Shown here: in pieces, positions 8,031 to 16,836 of the stretch
Numbering within the stretch: the stretch's first letter is position 1
How the letters are laid out: the number at the start of each line of letters is the position of its first letter
Source: Flavobacteriaceae bacterium
GTDB taxonomy: Bacteria; Bacteroidota; Bacteroidia; Flavobacteriales; Flavobacteriaceae
DNA length: 35,617 nt
Direction of reading: 5' to 3'
Assembly: GCA_025800395.1 (NCBI GenBank)
Contig: JAOXRU010000125.1
Coordinates: forward strand, 1-35,617
Notes under the pieces: generated by a model
Told to the model about the DNA's origin: nothing
Database searches by the model: none
What the model saw: the letters and a program-made list of their open reading frames with translations, nothing else
Translations under genes and position numbers: made by a program

Positions 8031-8040
8031 TAATTCTTTG

Positions 8041-8048
8041 TAATTTTG
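8041..8048 (+). promoter_or_regulatory. Probable suf operon promoter (-7 box)
   Basis: TAATTTTG matches TAnnTTTG, about 75 nt before the sufA start. The upstream TTG element is not clear. Confidence 0.45.
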
Positions 8049-8123
8049 TAACATATTTAGATCTAGTCTGTTTAATTTTAAGTATATTTAAGGAGATTAG
8101 AATGCTAGAATTTATAGGAAAAA

Positions 8124-8453
8124 ATGATAAAAGTATCGGATAAAGCAAAACAAAAAGTAGTTGCCTTGATGACGGAAGAGGGCTTCGATGCTGCTAGTGA
8201 TTTTATACGCGTTGGTGTAAAAAGCGGTGGTTGCAGTGGATTGTCTTACGATCTGAAGTTCGATTCGGAAAAACAAGCGGACGACAAGCTTTTTGAAGAT
8301 AATAACGTGAAAATAGTAGTGGACAAACGCAGTTTTTTGTATTTGGTAGGCACCACTTTAGATTATTCGGGCGGGCTCAATGGTACCGGCTTTGTGTTTA
8401 ATAATCCAAACGCGCAAAGAACTTGTGGTTGTGGAGAGAGTTTTTCGTTATAA
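8124..8453 (+). CDS. sufA: A-type Fe-S cluster assembly/carrier protein (HesB/IscA family)
   Basis: A 109-aa A-type carrier that receives clusters from the SUF scaffold and passes them to target proteins. The three family cysteines are present: one in KSGGCSGLSY (about residue 37) and two in the C-terminal TCGCGESF motif (about 102 and 104). An AGGAA stretch precedes the ATG. It is the first gene of sufA-sufB-sufC-sufD; 120 nt separate it from sufB. Family is certain; the name sufA rather than another A-type symbol is by context. Confidence 0.93.
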   Translation: MIKVSDKAKQKVVALMTEEGFDAASDFIRVGVKSGGCSGLSYDLKFDSEKQADDKLFEDNNVKIVVDKRSFLYLVGTTLDYSGGLNGTGFVFNNPNAQRTCGCGESFSL

Positions 8454-8573
8454 ACTAAAAAATTTAAAAGGAAGAAATTAGATCGTATAGAGAAGGTGGA
8501 TTTGGTGGTAAAGACTGTCTTTTTTCCATTTTTCAAATTTCGAAAACATCTAATTTTTATAATTGCTATAATT

Positions 8574-10019
8574 ATGGCTTATACTGAAGATGAATTAAAA
8601 AAAGAGTTAGAAACCAAAGAATACGAATATGGTTTCTATACCGATATAGAATCAGACACGCTTCCTGCGGGTTTGAATGAAGATATTGTACGTGCCATTT
8701 CTAAGAAGAAGGAAGAACCAGATTGGATGACCGAATGGCGATTGGATGCTTTTCGAATTTGGCAAGAAATGGAAGAACCAGACTGGGCCAACGTACAGTA
8801 TGAAAAACCCGATTTTCAGGCAATTTCCTATTATTCGGCCCCAAACAACAAGCCGAAGTACGAGAGTTTGGATGAAGTAGATCCGGAATTACTCAATACT
8901 TTTGAGCGGTTGGGAATCTCTCTAGATGAGCAGAAAAAACTAGCTGGTGTGGCGGTAGATGTAGTGATGGATTCGGTGTCTGTTGCAACTACTTTCAAAA
9001 AGACCTTGGCAGAAAAAGGCATTATCTTCTGCTCGATGTCGGAGGCCATACAAGAGCATCCAGAATTGGTCAAAAAATATTTGGGCACAGTAGTACCTAA
9101 GACAGACAATTTTTATGCTGCTTTAAATTCGGCAGTTTTCTCCGACGGCTCATTTTGTTATATTCCAAAAGGCGTACGTTGCCCTATGGAACTTTCGACC
9201 TATTTTCGTATCAATCAGGCCGGTACCGGGCAATTTGAAAGAACCTTGGTAGTTGCAGACAAAAATAGCTATGTAAGTTATCTCGAAGGTTGTACTGCTC
9301 CTAGCCGAGACGAAAACCAATTGCATGCAGCTGTAGTAGAACTCATTGCCTTGGAGGATGCGGAGATCAAGTATTCTACAGTGCAAAACTGGTATCCTGG
9401 AAATGCCGAAGGAAAAGGTGGGGTATTCAATTTTGTAACCAAAAGAGGCATATGCGAAGACAACGCCAAGATTTCTTGGACACAGGTAGAAACTGGTTCT
9501 GCGGTAACCTGGAAATACCCAAGTTGTATACTCAAAGGAAACAACGCTATAGGAGAATTTTACTCTATAGCGGTAACCAACAATTTTCAACAGGCAGATA
9601 CGGGAACCAAAATGATACATTTGGGCAAAAACACCAAGAGTACGATTATTTCCAAGGGAATCTCTGCTGGAAAGTCGCAAAATAGCTATAGAGGATTGGT
9701 ACATATAGGGCCAAGAGCGGCGAATTCTCGCAATTTTTCACAGTGTGATAGTTTGCTGATGGGCAACGAATGTGGTGCCCATACATTTCCCTATATAGAA
9801 ACCAAAAACAAATCGGCACAGATCGAACACGAGGCAACTACGAGTAAGATAGGTGAAGATCAAATATTTTATTGTAACCAAAGAGGTATAGATACCGAAA
9901 AAGCCATAGCATTGATTGTAAACGGCTTTGGAAAAGAGGTGCTCAATAAACTCCCGATGGAGTTTGCCGTAGAAGCGCAAAAATTATTAGAAATAACCCT
10001 AGAAGGATCTGTAGGATAA
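8574..10019 (+). CDS. sufB: Fe-S cluster assembly scaffold SufB
   Basis: SufB forms the SufBC2D scaffold on which Fe-S clusters are built. The 481-aa product shows standard SufB segments: [60 protein letters not shown] and the C-terminal [20 protein letters not shown]. The frame can be read from a GTG at 8496, but that adds a hydrophobic 26-residue lead not seen in SufB; the ATG at 8574 ([13 protein letters not shown]) is the expected start. sufC follows after 12 nt. Confidence 0.97.
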   Translation: MAYTEDELKKELETKEYEYGFYTDIESDTLPAGLNEDIVRAISKKKEEPDWMTEWRLDAFRIWQEMEEPDWANVQYEKPDFQAISYYSAPNNKPKYESLDEVDPELLNTFERLGISLDEQKKLAGVAVDVVMDSVSVATTFKKTLAEKGIIFCSMSEAIQEHPELVKKYLGTVVPKTDNFYAALNSAVFSDGSFCYIPKGVRCPMELSTYFRINQAGTGQFERTLVVADKNSYVSYLEGCTAPSRDENQLHAAVVELIALEDAEIKYSTVQNWYPGNAEGKGGVFNFVTKRGICEDNAKISWTQVETGSAVTWKYPSCILKGNNAIGEFYSIAVTNNFQQADTGTKMIHLGKNTKSTIISKGISAGKSQNSYRGLVHIGPRAANSRNFSQCDSLLMGNECGAHTFPYIETKNKSAQIEHEATTSKIGEDQIFYCNQRGIDTEKAIALIVNGFGKEVLNKLPMEFAVEAQKLLEITLEGSVG

Positions 10020-10031
10020 GAACCAATAACT

Positions 10032-10784
10032 ATGTTGAAAATAAGCAATTTACACGCAAGTGTTGCGGATAAAGAGATATTAAAAGGAATAGATTTACAA
10101 ATCAAGCCAGGTGAGGTACATGCCATCATGGGGCCAAACGGTGCTGGAAAAAGCACCCTTTCTTCGGTGATTGCTGGTAACGAGGATTTTGAAGTTACAC
10201 AGGGCACTATTTTGCTCGATGGAGAGGATCTGGATGGTTTGGCACCAGAAGAACGTGCACACAAAGGCGTGTTTATGTCCTTTCAGCATCCGGTTGAGAT
10301 TCCTGGAGTAACCGTTACCAACTTTATCAAAACCGCTATAAACGAATCTCGTAAAGCAAGAGGTTTGGAAGATATGCCAGCCAATGAAATGTTGAAAAAG
10401 ATACGCGAAAAATCGGCTTTGCTGGAGATCGATCGCAAGTTTCTTTCGCGTTCTCTCAACGAAGGATTTTCTGGAGGAGAAAAGAAGCGAAATGAAATTT
10501 TTCAAATGGCTATGTTGGAGCCCAAATTGGCTGTGCTAGACGAAACGGATTCTGGTCTCGATATCGATGCCTTGCGCATCGTTGCAAATGGGGTAAACAA
10601 GCTCAAAAGTCAAAATAATGCCGTTATAGTTATTACGCATTATCAGCGATTATTGGATCATATAGTGCCAGATTTTGTTCATGTACTATTCAATGGTAAA
10701 ATTGTGAAATCTGGACCAAAAGAACTGGCTCTTAAATTAGAAAAAGAGGGGTACGACTGGATACGTGAAGAACAAAACGTCTAA
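10032..10784 (+). CDS. sufC: Fe-S cluster assembly ATPase SufC
   Basis: The 250-aa ABC-type ATPase of the SufBC2D complex; ATP hydrolysis drives conformational change of SufB-SufD during cluster assembly. Visible motifs: Walker A GPNGAGKST (about residues 35-43), Q-loop region SFQHPVEIPGV, signature LNEGFSGGEKKRNEI, Walker B LAVLDETDSGLD, and the H-loop ITHYQR. The distinctive DETDSGLD form is normal for SufC. It is cytoplasmic and lies 5 nt before sufD. Confidence 0.98.
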   Translation: MLKISNLHASVADKEILKGIDLQIKPGEVHAIMGPNGAGKSTLSSVIAGNEDFEVTQGTILLDGEDLDGLAPEERAHKGVFMSFQHPVEIPGVTVTNFIKTAINESRKARGLEDMPANEMLKKIREKSALLEIDRKFLSRSLNEGFSGGEKKRNEIFQMAMLEPKLAVLDETDSGLDIDALRIVANGVNKLKSQNNAVIVITHYQRLLDHIVPDFVHVLFNGKIVKSGPKELALKLEKEGYDWIREEQNV

Positions 10785-10789
10785 AAATT

Positions 10790-12106
10790 ATGGAGTTAAA
10801 AGAAAAACTAATTTCTTCGTTTTTGGCGTTTCAAAACGAAGTAAACATCAATAGTGCTGTGCACGAAATTCGATCGGAAGCCATAAAAGTTTTCGAAGAT
10901 AAAGGCTTTCCTACCAAAAATGAAGAGGCTTGGAAGTACACCTCGCTTAACAAGGTGTTACAAGAAGACTTTAGTATTTTTCCCAAGAAGGATACTGCCT
11001 TGGAGTTTAAAGATGTTAAGAAATACTTTGTTCACGATATAGATACTTATAAAATTGTATTCATCGATGGGGTATATAGTTCGTATTTTTCAGAAACCAC
11101 GCATGATGGTTATGATGTGTGTCTGATGAGTGCGGCACTTACCAAGCCCAAATACAAACCGATCATAGAAAACTACTTTAATAAAATTGCTCCCAAAGAG
11201 GAGAGTTTTACAGCGCTGAATACGGCTTTTTCCAAAGAGGGCGCATTTATAAATATTCACAAAAACAAAGCCGCAAATAAGCCCATTCAAATTGTTTATT
11301 TGCATACTGGTAAAGGCGATCCGATGATGTTGCAGCCGCGCAATTTGATTATAGTGCAAGAAAATGCCCATGTGCAGATTATCGAAAGACATCAATCGCT
11401 TACCGATGATGCAGTGGTCACCAACAATGTAACTGAAATATACGCACTGAAAAGGGCTATATTGGATTACTACAAAATTCAAAACGACAACAAACAAGCT
11501 AGCCTGATAGATAACACCTATATCTCCCAGGAAAGAGAAAGTAATGTAAGTCTGCATACCTTTACAACTGGAGGTAAATTGATACGAAACAACCTCAATT
11601 TTTATCACAAAGGGGAGTATATAGAATCGACGATGAAAGGCATCACTATTTTGGATGAAAAACAGCATGTAGATCATTACACTCTGGTACATCATCAACA
11701 GCCCAATTGTGAAAGTCATCAGGATTATAAAGGTATTTATGGCGATAAAAGTACTGGTGTATTCAACGGAAAGGTGGTCGTGGATAAAATTGCGCAAAAA
11801 ACTAATGCTTTCCAACAAAACAACAATGTACTCATTTCTGATAAAGCTAGTGTAAACACAAAACCGCAGTTGGAAATCTTTGCGGATGATGTAAAGTGTA
11901 CCCATGGATGTACTATCGGACAACTCGATCAGGATTCCTTGTTTTACTTGCGTTCTAGAGGAATTCCAGAAAAGGAAGCTAAGGCACTATTGATGTATGC
12001 TTTTGCCAATAATGTGTTGGAAAGCGTTAAAATTCCGCAATTGAGACAGCGAGTAAACAAATTAATAGCCGAGAAATTGGGTGTAGAATTGGGGTTTAAT
12101 TTGTAA
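10790..12106 (+). CDS. sufD: Fe-S cluster assembly protein SufD
   Basis: SufD is the SufB paralogue in the SufBC2D scaffold. The 438-aa product has the N-terminal helical part with NEEAWKYTSLNKV, a central beta-helix region, and the C-terminal signature DDVKCTHGCTIGQLDQDSLF followed by YLRSRGIPEKEAKALLMYAF, where SufD-type proteins keep the Cys/His pair. It is the last recognisable suf gene. In many Flavobacteria a sufS cysteine desulfurase and sufE follow; here they do not. Confidence 0.96.
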   Translation: MELKEKLISSFLAFQNEVNINSAVHEIRSEAIKVFEDKGFPTKNEEAWKYTSLNKVLQEDFSIFPKKDTALEFKDVKKYFVHDIDTYKIVFIDGVYSSYFSETTHDGYDVCLMSAALTKPKYKPIIENYFNKIAPKEESFTALNTAFSKEGAFINIHKNKAANKPIQIVYLHTGKGDPMMLQPRNLIIVQENAHVQIIERHQSLTDDAVVTNNVTEIYALKRAILDYYKIQNDNKQASLIDNTYISQERESNVSLHTFTTGGKLIRNNLNFYHKGEYIESTMKGITILDEKQHVDHYTLVHHQQPNCESHQDYKGIYGDKSTGVFNGKVVVDKIAQKTNAFQQNNNVLISDKASVNTKPQLEIFADDVKCTHGCTIGQLDQDSLFYLRSRGIPEKEAKALLMYAFANNVLESVKIPQLRQRVNKLIAEKLGVELGFNL

Positions 12107-12354
12107 CTCAAGCCATCAATATATCAAGCATTTACTTATCAAAAGTTGTATTATTTTTATTTAGAAGAAATAATAATATCAAAGCTTTTTGTTGCGCTTT
12201 TTTGAGTTTTTCTGCAATATTTTATAATTTCAAACAGAAATTAACCTTTAAAACAATTAGAAAATCCCAGAAAGAGAGATAGCGTATATGGAATTGTCTC
12301 GATATATTGCGTATAGCAATCCCAAGTCTTTCTAAGATAAATCCTTTTAAACAG

Positions 12355-13131
12355 ATGAAATATGAAAAGAAATTAGGTAAAAAAAGAGAAATTATTATCT
12401 GTATACATGGCAATTCTTCTTCACCAAGAGTATTTGACTGGATCATAGAAAACAGCGGGCTTCCTTATAGTTTTGTGAATGTAGAATTGATGGCTCATGG
12501 AAGTAGCGGTAAACAATCCTATCTCGAGGGAGAACTTGGCTTAGCAAATTGTTTGGAGAAACTCACCAATTTAGTCAATAGCTTTGATGAGGATGTAATC
12601 TTGGTTGGTCATGGTTTGGGAGGGCATTTGGCAATAGGGATTTCCCCAGAAGTTCACCGTTTGAAAGGAATGTTGTTAGCTGGGACGCCACCATTAAAAA
12701 AACCCGTGAATATAGCAGAAGCCTTTATGCCTTCCGAATTTTTGGAATGCTTTTTCAAGCCAGATTATTGCGATTTTGAGTTGTCTAAAAATTTAGGTAT
12801 GCTTACCAATAGTAAACAACACCAAGAGCTGATTGTACAAGACTTTAAAAACACTTTACCAGAAGTTCGTAAAAATGTAGCGGAGAATCTGTTTCAGAAT
12901 CGGTGGGCAAATGAATATGATATTGTGATGGATGGCACCACTCCTATATATTTTGTACAAGGAGACAAAGACCCTGTGATTTCAAAAGACTATTTGCAAC
13001 AAATAGTACAAGAGGCCAGTGCACATTGTCAACTTTTTGTGATACCCCAAAGTGCGCATTTTGTGATGCTAGACAATCCGGATGCATATATGGACATACT
13101 GGGGAAATTGGTCCAAAAAGTTTTTGTTTGA
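12355..13131 (+). CDS. Alpha/beta-hydrolase fold protein lacking the nucleophile serine
   Basis: The 258-aa product has the alpha/beta-hydrolase plan: oxyanion-region HGNSSSP (18-24), a nucleophile elbow at 85-90, acid QGDKDP (Asp206), and base SAH (His235). The elbow reads GHGLGG where GHSLGG is expected: residue 87, normally Ser, is Gly (codon GGT). With Asp and His kept, it is either inactive as a hydrolase or uses another mechanism or only binds. I take the ATG at 12355; an in-frame TTG at 12307 would add 16 residues. It follows sufD by about 250 nt and is probably a separate unit. Substrate unknown. Confidence 0.85.
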   Translation: MKYEKKLGKKREIIICIHGNSSSPRVFDWIIENSGLPYSFVNVELMAHGSSGKQSYLEGELGLANCLEKLTNLVNSFDEDVILVGHGLGGHLAIGISPEVHRLKGMLLAGTPPLKKPVNIAEAFMPSEFLECFFKPDYCDFELSKNLGMLTNSKQHQELIVQDFKNTLPEVRKNVAENLFQNRWANEYDIVMDGTTPIYFVQGDKDPVISKDYLQQIVQEASAHCQLFVIPQSAHFVMLDNPDAYMDILGKLVQKVFV

Positions 13132-13167
13132 TTTGACTAAAGTTGCTGTAGAAATACAAGAATCAAG

Positions 13168-13223
13168 AATGTAGCAATGTATCTATTTGATAATTTGAAA
13201 ATGTAGTAATTTACCAATGTAAT
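13168..13223. repeat. Degenerate tandem array, period 8 (7 units)
   Basis: Consecutive octamers: AATGTAGC, AATGTATC, TATTTGAT, AATTTGAA, AATGTAGT, AATTTACC, AATGTAAT. Positions 1-3 and 4-6 are nearly constant while the last two vary. The array ends exactly where the MITE-like left terminus begins. Confidence 0.75.
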
Positions 13224-13285
13224 ACCATTTCTATTTTAAAATGTCCTTAAAAGAAATAGATGATTTTTTTCAGTAATTTCAAAGA
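13222..13285 (+). repeat. MITE-like element, left half only
   Basis: Starts ATACCATTTCTA and stays alignable with the left end of the full element at 25078 for about 50 bp, with a few substitutions and one small indel. The matching right terminus is missing; the sequence runs instead into the DUF2493 remnant. The 3' boundary is approximate. Confidence 0.65.
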
Positions 13286-13318
13286 ATAACTTGTGTAAAT
13301 CGCACATTACACAAACAA

Positions 13319-13636
13319 GCAGGACTTGAAATCCTTATCGGCGGCTGTAGCGGCTGCGATGCCCTAGCAGAAGATTGGGTAAAGAAAAACCAGGCGCCAT
13401 ACCATATCTTCCAGCCCGAATGGTATGCCTACGGAAGAGCGGCCGACCCTATACGCCACAAACAAATGGTGCGTCTCGCAGACGGATTATTGGCCTTCCC
13501 GATAGGCGTCTCTAAAGGCAATAGAGGCACCATAGCCATGGCACAAAAATGCGGATTGCCAACAAAGATGGTAGAGGCGCTTAGGTTTCCTCTTTTTTTT
13601 TTGGATGGTATGCGTTTTTATAAGCTGTTGGACTAG
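13319..13636 (+). pseudogene. Remnant of a DUF2493 (YspA/SLOG-family) gene
   Basis: A frame open from 13277 to the TAG at 13634-13636 encodes recognisable core motifs of the DUF2493 SLOG family: LIGGCSGCDALAEDWVKKN, then EWYAYGRAADPIRHKQMV, then KGNRGTIAMAQKCGLPT. The N-terminal beta strand with the usual GSR motif is absent and no start codon lies before the domain, so the gene is 5'-truncated. By my count the stretch 13321-13380 is 33/60 G+C against 13/60 for 13201-13260, suggesting foreign origin. Intact members are nucleotide-binding proteins, often in mobile or phage contexts. The last 20 or so residues look like read-through beyond the domain. Confidence 0.75.
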
Positions 13637-13765
13637 ATGCAGGCCTACTACATTCTATACCGATAGTTGGTTGTTTTGCGAACTGTTTTTCTTAGATTCC
13701 TTTATTCCAATTCCCTATCCTTGGCGATGGATGGCTAAGATGGCTTCATATAAAGGAGCGGTTTC

Positions 13766-14278
13766 TTAAACAAATAGAGCCTTTAACTCTGTAGCATCAT
13801 GTGGATCTAGTTTGCCAGCTAGTACTAAGCTAAGTTGTTTTCTTCGGAGTGCTGCGGCAAAACGTTCTTTTTCCAATTTGGTTTCGGGTACCAAAGGAGG
13901 AACTGCCACTGGGCTGCCAGTGTCGTCTACGGCTACAAAGGTGTAAATGGCTTCGTTTGCCTTGGATTTAGAGCCGCTTTCACGATCTTCTACCCACACA
14001 TCTAAGTAAATCTCCATGGAACTTTTAAAAGCCCTAGAAACACTTGCTTCTACCGTTACTACACTGCCCAAAGGAACTGCACGATTGAACGCAACGTGAT
14101 TTACCGAAGCGGTAACCACAATTCTACGAGAATGGCGTCGGGCGGCAATGCTAGCTGCGCGATCCATTCTTGCCAAAAGTTCTCCACCAAATAAATTGTT
14201 TAATGGGTTGGTTTCGCTTGGCAATACCAAGTCGGTCATAAATGTTCTTGATTCGGCAGGTGTCTTTGGTTGAAACAT
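13766..14278 (-). CDS. Acyl-CoA thioesterase, hotdog fold (YciA/BACH type)
   Basis: The 170-aa product hydrolyses acyl-CoA to free acid and CoA in the cytoplasm. It shows the hotdog signature: LVLPSETNPLNNLFGGELLA (the Asn-x-x-Phe-Gly-Gly segment contributing to the active site), MDRAASIAARRHS, the VDVEASV-like strand (VVTVEASVSRAFKSSMEIYL) and a C-terminal extension typical of the BACH/YciA group. Chain-length preference cannot be read. The ATG at 14278 gives the family N-terminus, with a CAAAGATA box (complement of TATCTTTG) 15 nt upstream. Confidence 0.93.
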   Translation of the reverse strand: MFQPKTPAESRTFMTDLVLPSETNPLNNLFGGELLARMDRAASIAARRHSRRIVVTASVNHVAFNRAVPLGSVVTVEASVSRAFKSSMEIYLDVWVEDRESGSKSKANEAIYTFVAVDDTGSPVAVPPLVPETKLEKERFAAALRRKQLSLVLAGKLDPHDATELKALFV

Positions 14279-14292
14279 GATGGATTTTTATG

Positions 14293-14300
14293 CAAAGATA
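14293..14300 (-). promoter_or_regulatory. Probable thioesterase promoter (-7 box)
   Basis: On the minus strand TATCTTTG, an exact TAnnTTTG match, about 15 nt before the ATG. No clear -33 TTG. Confidence 0.4.
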
Positions 14301-14424
14301 CAGCGGTTCTTCATAGAGAGGAAATCCGATGATAAAAATTACCAGGTTTGCACTATAGTATTAGAGTTGCTGCGGACTTTAGCAATAGGAGAAAACACTT
14401 TTGATGAATAATGTAAAAAATGGT

Positions 14425-15621
14425 CTATTTGTTTGCGATAAACATCCAAGCTTCATTATTGGTGCTTCGTTTTATTTTGTGCAAATAAGTTATAGCTTCC
14501 GATTTGGAATCAAATGTACCATAAGCAATCTGATAAAGACCATAGCGGTTTTTTGGCAATTTTATTGCAGCAATATTTTTACTGTGTAAAATGCGCAATT
14601 GTTTATCGGCATTGGTTTCCTGGCGAAAGGCACCACCAATGATTTGGTACCTGCCTATGGCATGCTGTACCTTATTATCTTTCGATTTTTCCTCTATGGT
14701 TTTAGGAGATACTGTCTCCTTGGGTTTGCTGTATAGGCTTGTTGCCGAATTTGTTGGTGTTTTTTCAATTGGCTTTTTGGACTCCGCAGCAGCTTCGACG
14801 GTTTCTACTTGGTTGTTGGAGCTAGCTTCAGTGCCTAGACTATCGGCTCGGTCTGAAGTTATAAAACCAGCCTCTTGCACTTCCTTGTTGGTCTCTAGCG
14901 CTTCTTGAGCGAGACTTTGTTCTAAATGGTAATCTTTGTAGCTACGATAGCCTGTAAGCGAAATAGCCACACCCAGAAATATAGCTGCGGCATATTTGAG
15001 ATATATTCTTCTTTGAATATGGGGAACGGGCTTCACAGCTATGATCGTCGGATTCTCCTCCACAAGATTGGTGTCGGTAACTGTTTGCTCCATAACCTCG
15101 GCAATTTCCATTGCTTCAGCTGGCCTGTCGACAACTTCTTCGGACTTGTTGTTTTTTTGGCGTTGGAGGTATTTGCGTTTGTCAAATACACTCGATTCTC
15201 TTTCGATTGCCGTAGACACAAAAGAAGTCATTCCAAAAGAATCCATCAAAAAGTTGACGCGAAAGTTTGGTTGAAATTGCAGGCGTCCTTCTTCATTTTT
15301 GCGAATAACACCAATGCTATCAATGCTCAATTTGCCACCCTGATGCAGTGTAGAATTCCAGCTATCTACAATCTCTTTGATTTCTTGCAAAACCTCTTCG
15401 TAAGGTTTGTCAGTTACCGAAGATATGTAGGATGCCAAAAGACCATCATTTTTATGCAATTGGGCATTAAAACTCACCTCTTTATTTGGAGGGTAAAAGG
15501 CATGTGTGCTCTCGTGTACTTGTGCCGATTTGTAATGTGTAAGAAAGGCGCCAAATTCTGGCACAATCACACATTCATATCGATACAATAAATCTTCTAT
15601 ATACAATTTCAAATCCATCAT
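14425..15621 (-). CDS. HU-CCDC81 and SPOR domain protein
   Basis: A 398-aa membrane protein. Residues 1-about 135 form two HU-like modules of the HU-CCDC81 type seen in Bacteroidota (VIVPEFGAFLTHY, then a second module with GGKLSIDSIGVIRKNEEGRL). One transmembrane helix lies at about 207-225, then a Glu/Lys/Ser-rich linker, then a SPOR domain (about 325-398, beginning YQIIGGAF and containing YGLYQIAYGTF), which binds denuded peptidoglycan glycan strands at division sites. So a cytoplasmic DNA-binding-like part is tied to a periplasmic cell-wall-binding part. It may link chromosome and septum, but no function is proven. Start is one of two adjacent ATGs (15621 or 15618). Divergent from dprA. 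Confidence 0.9.
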   Translation of the reverse strand: MMDLKLYIEDLLYRYECVIVPEFGAFLTHYKSAQVHESTHAFYPPNKEVSFNAQLHKNDGLLASYISSVTDKPYEEVLQEIKEIVDSWNSTLHQGGKLSIDSIGVIRKNEEGRLQFQPNFRVNFLMDSFGMTSFVSTAIERESSVFDKRKYLQRQKNNKSEEVVDRPAEAMEIAEVMEQTVTDTNLVEENPTIIAVKPVPHIQRRIYLKYAAAIFLGVAISLTGYRSYKDYHLEQSLAQEALETNKEVQEAGFITSDRADSLGTEASSNNQVETVEAAAESKKPIEKTPTNSATSLYSKPKETVSPKTIEEKSKDNKVQHAIGRYQIIGGAFRQETNADKQLRILHSKNIAAIKLPKNRYGLYQIAYGTFDSKSEAITYLHKIKRSTNNEAWMFIANK

Positions 15622-15703
15622 TACAAATATCTATATTTTATGTAACAAAAAAAAATACTGAAAAACATTTGTTGATTTGAAGGGCAAAATGAAATAGTAA
15701 TTT

Positions 15704-15711
15704 TATATTTG
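15704..15711 (+). promoter_or_regulatory. Probable dprA promoter (-7 box)
   Basis: TATATTTG matches TAnnTTTG, 18 nt before the dprA ATG. A TTTG at 15676-15679 is 24 nt upstream, slightly wide of the usual spacing. Confidence 0.5.
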
Positions 15712-15729
15712 TAGGCAAAATATTACACA

Positions 15730-16836
15730 ATGACGCAAGAGGAGCTATTTGCGGTGTTGCGTTTGCAACGGGTTCCCAATTTGGGCAACGTTTCTATAAA
15801 AAAATTGATTGCTGCCTGTGGTTCGGCCCAAGCGGTTTTTGAAGAAAAGAAAAGGACTTTGTTGGCCATAAATGGGGTTGGCAAAAGCGTACTTCGAAAT
15901 TTGCAATTGCCAAAAGCAGGAGTTTTGGCAGAGAAAGAGCTAAAGAACATTGCAGCTGCAGACACCAAATATTGTTATTTGTTTGCTGGCGAATATCCAA
16001 AATTGCTAAGGGAATGTGTGGATGCGCCCGTACTGTTTTTTCACAAGGGGAATATCATATGGGATCGCCCGCGTATATTGAGTATAGTTGGCACCAGAAA
16101 CAGTAGCTCTTATGGACGCGATTTTTGTGAAGGTCTCATTGCAGATATTGCCCATTTGCAGCCTACTATCGTAAGTGGCTATGCCTATGGTATCGATATT
16201 TGTGCGCACAAAGCTGCGATTTATCACAATTTGCAAACCTTGGCATGTATGGGACATGGCTTGCCGTTTACGTACCCATTTCATCACAAATCGTATAATG
16301 ATAAAATGATGGTTAATGGGGGGTTTGTCAGTGAGTTTTGGAGCGATGTAGAAGTAGAAAAAGAACATTTTGTAATGCGCAATCGCATTATTGCGGGTTT
16401 GAGTCATGCCACAGTTGTGATCGAATCTGGTGCATCTGGGGGTAGTTTGATAACCGCCAATTTGGCCTTTGATTATCAACGCGAACTTTTTGCTGTTCCA
16501 GGACGAACTATAGATCCGGGGAGCATTGGATGCAACCAACTGATTCGCGATATGAAAGCCGCAATCATTACCTCAGCCGAAGATCTGATTCGCTATCTCC
16601 AATGGGAAGAAAACCCCAGCTCTAAAATAGCCATACAGCCTTCTCTTTTTGTAGACTTAGAAGGGGATGAAAAAAAGGTGTTTGAGTTTTTAAAAACGCA
16701 AGAAAAAGAAGTACTAGATAGTATTGCATTGGTTTGTGAAATTCCAGTATTTAAGGTAGCTTCTATATTGCTCAATTTGGAGCTCAAGGGTTTGGTAAAA
16801 CCGCTGCCCGGAAAATGGTTTGAAGCGATATATTAA
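15730..16836 (+). CDS. dprA: DNA-processing protein DprA/Smf
   Basis: DprA loads RecA on incoming single-stranded DNA during natural transformation; many non-competent bacteria also keep it. The 368-aa protein has an N-terminal HhH/SAM-like part (VPNLGNVSIKKL, AINGVGKSVLRNLQ), the Rossmann core with VGTRNSSSYG, IVSGYAYGIDICAHKAAI, MRNRIIAGLSHATVVIES and SGGSLITANLAF then LFAVPGR, and a C-terminal winged helix (about 305-368). All core motifs look intact. It is transcribed divergently from the HU-CCDC81/SPOR gene. Confidence 0.96.
   Translation: MTQEELFAVLRLQRVPNLGNVSIKKLIAACGSAQAVFEEKKRTLLAINGVGKSVLRNLQLPKAGVLAEKELKNIAAADTKYCYLFAGEYPKLLRECVDAPVLFFHKGNIIWDRPRILSIVGTRNSSSYGRDFCEGLIADIAHLQPTIVSGYAYGIDICAHKAAIYHNLQTLACMGHGLPFTYPFHHKSYNDKMMVNGGFVSEFWSDVEVEKEHFVMRNRIIAGLSHATVVIESGASGGSLITANLAFDYQRELFAVPGRTIDPGSIGCNQLIRDMKAAIITSAEDLIRYLQWEENPSSKIAIQPSLFVDLEGDEKKVFEFLKTQEKEVLDSIALVCEIPVFKVASILLNLELKGLVKPLPGKWFEAIY

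Larger units (their letters stand above)
13132..13765. other. 634-bp gap holding repeat and gene debris
   Basis: There is no intact gene. In order it holds a period-8 degenerate array (13168-13223), the left half of the MITE-like element (13222-about 13285), a GC-rich remnant of a DUF2493/SLOG gene (13319-13636), and about 130 bp without recognisable content before the thioesterase stop. The juxtaposition suggests repeated insertion and deletion at one site. Confidence 0.7.

Noticed and set aside
9150-9704. 184-aa minus-strand frame inside sufB
   Set aside because: Antisense to highly conserved sufB, with no recognisable motif.
11090-11923. 277-aa minus-strand frame inside sufD
   Set aside because: Hydrophobic antisense shadow of sufD; no start signal or domain.
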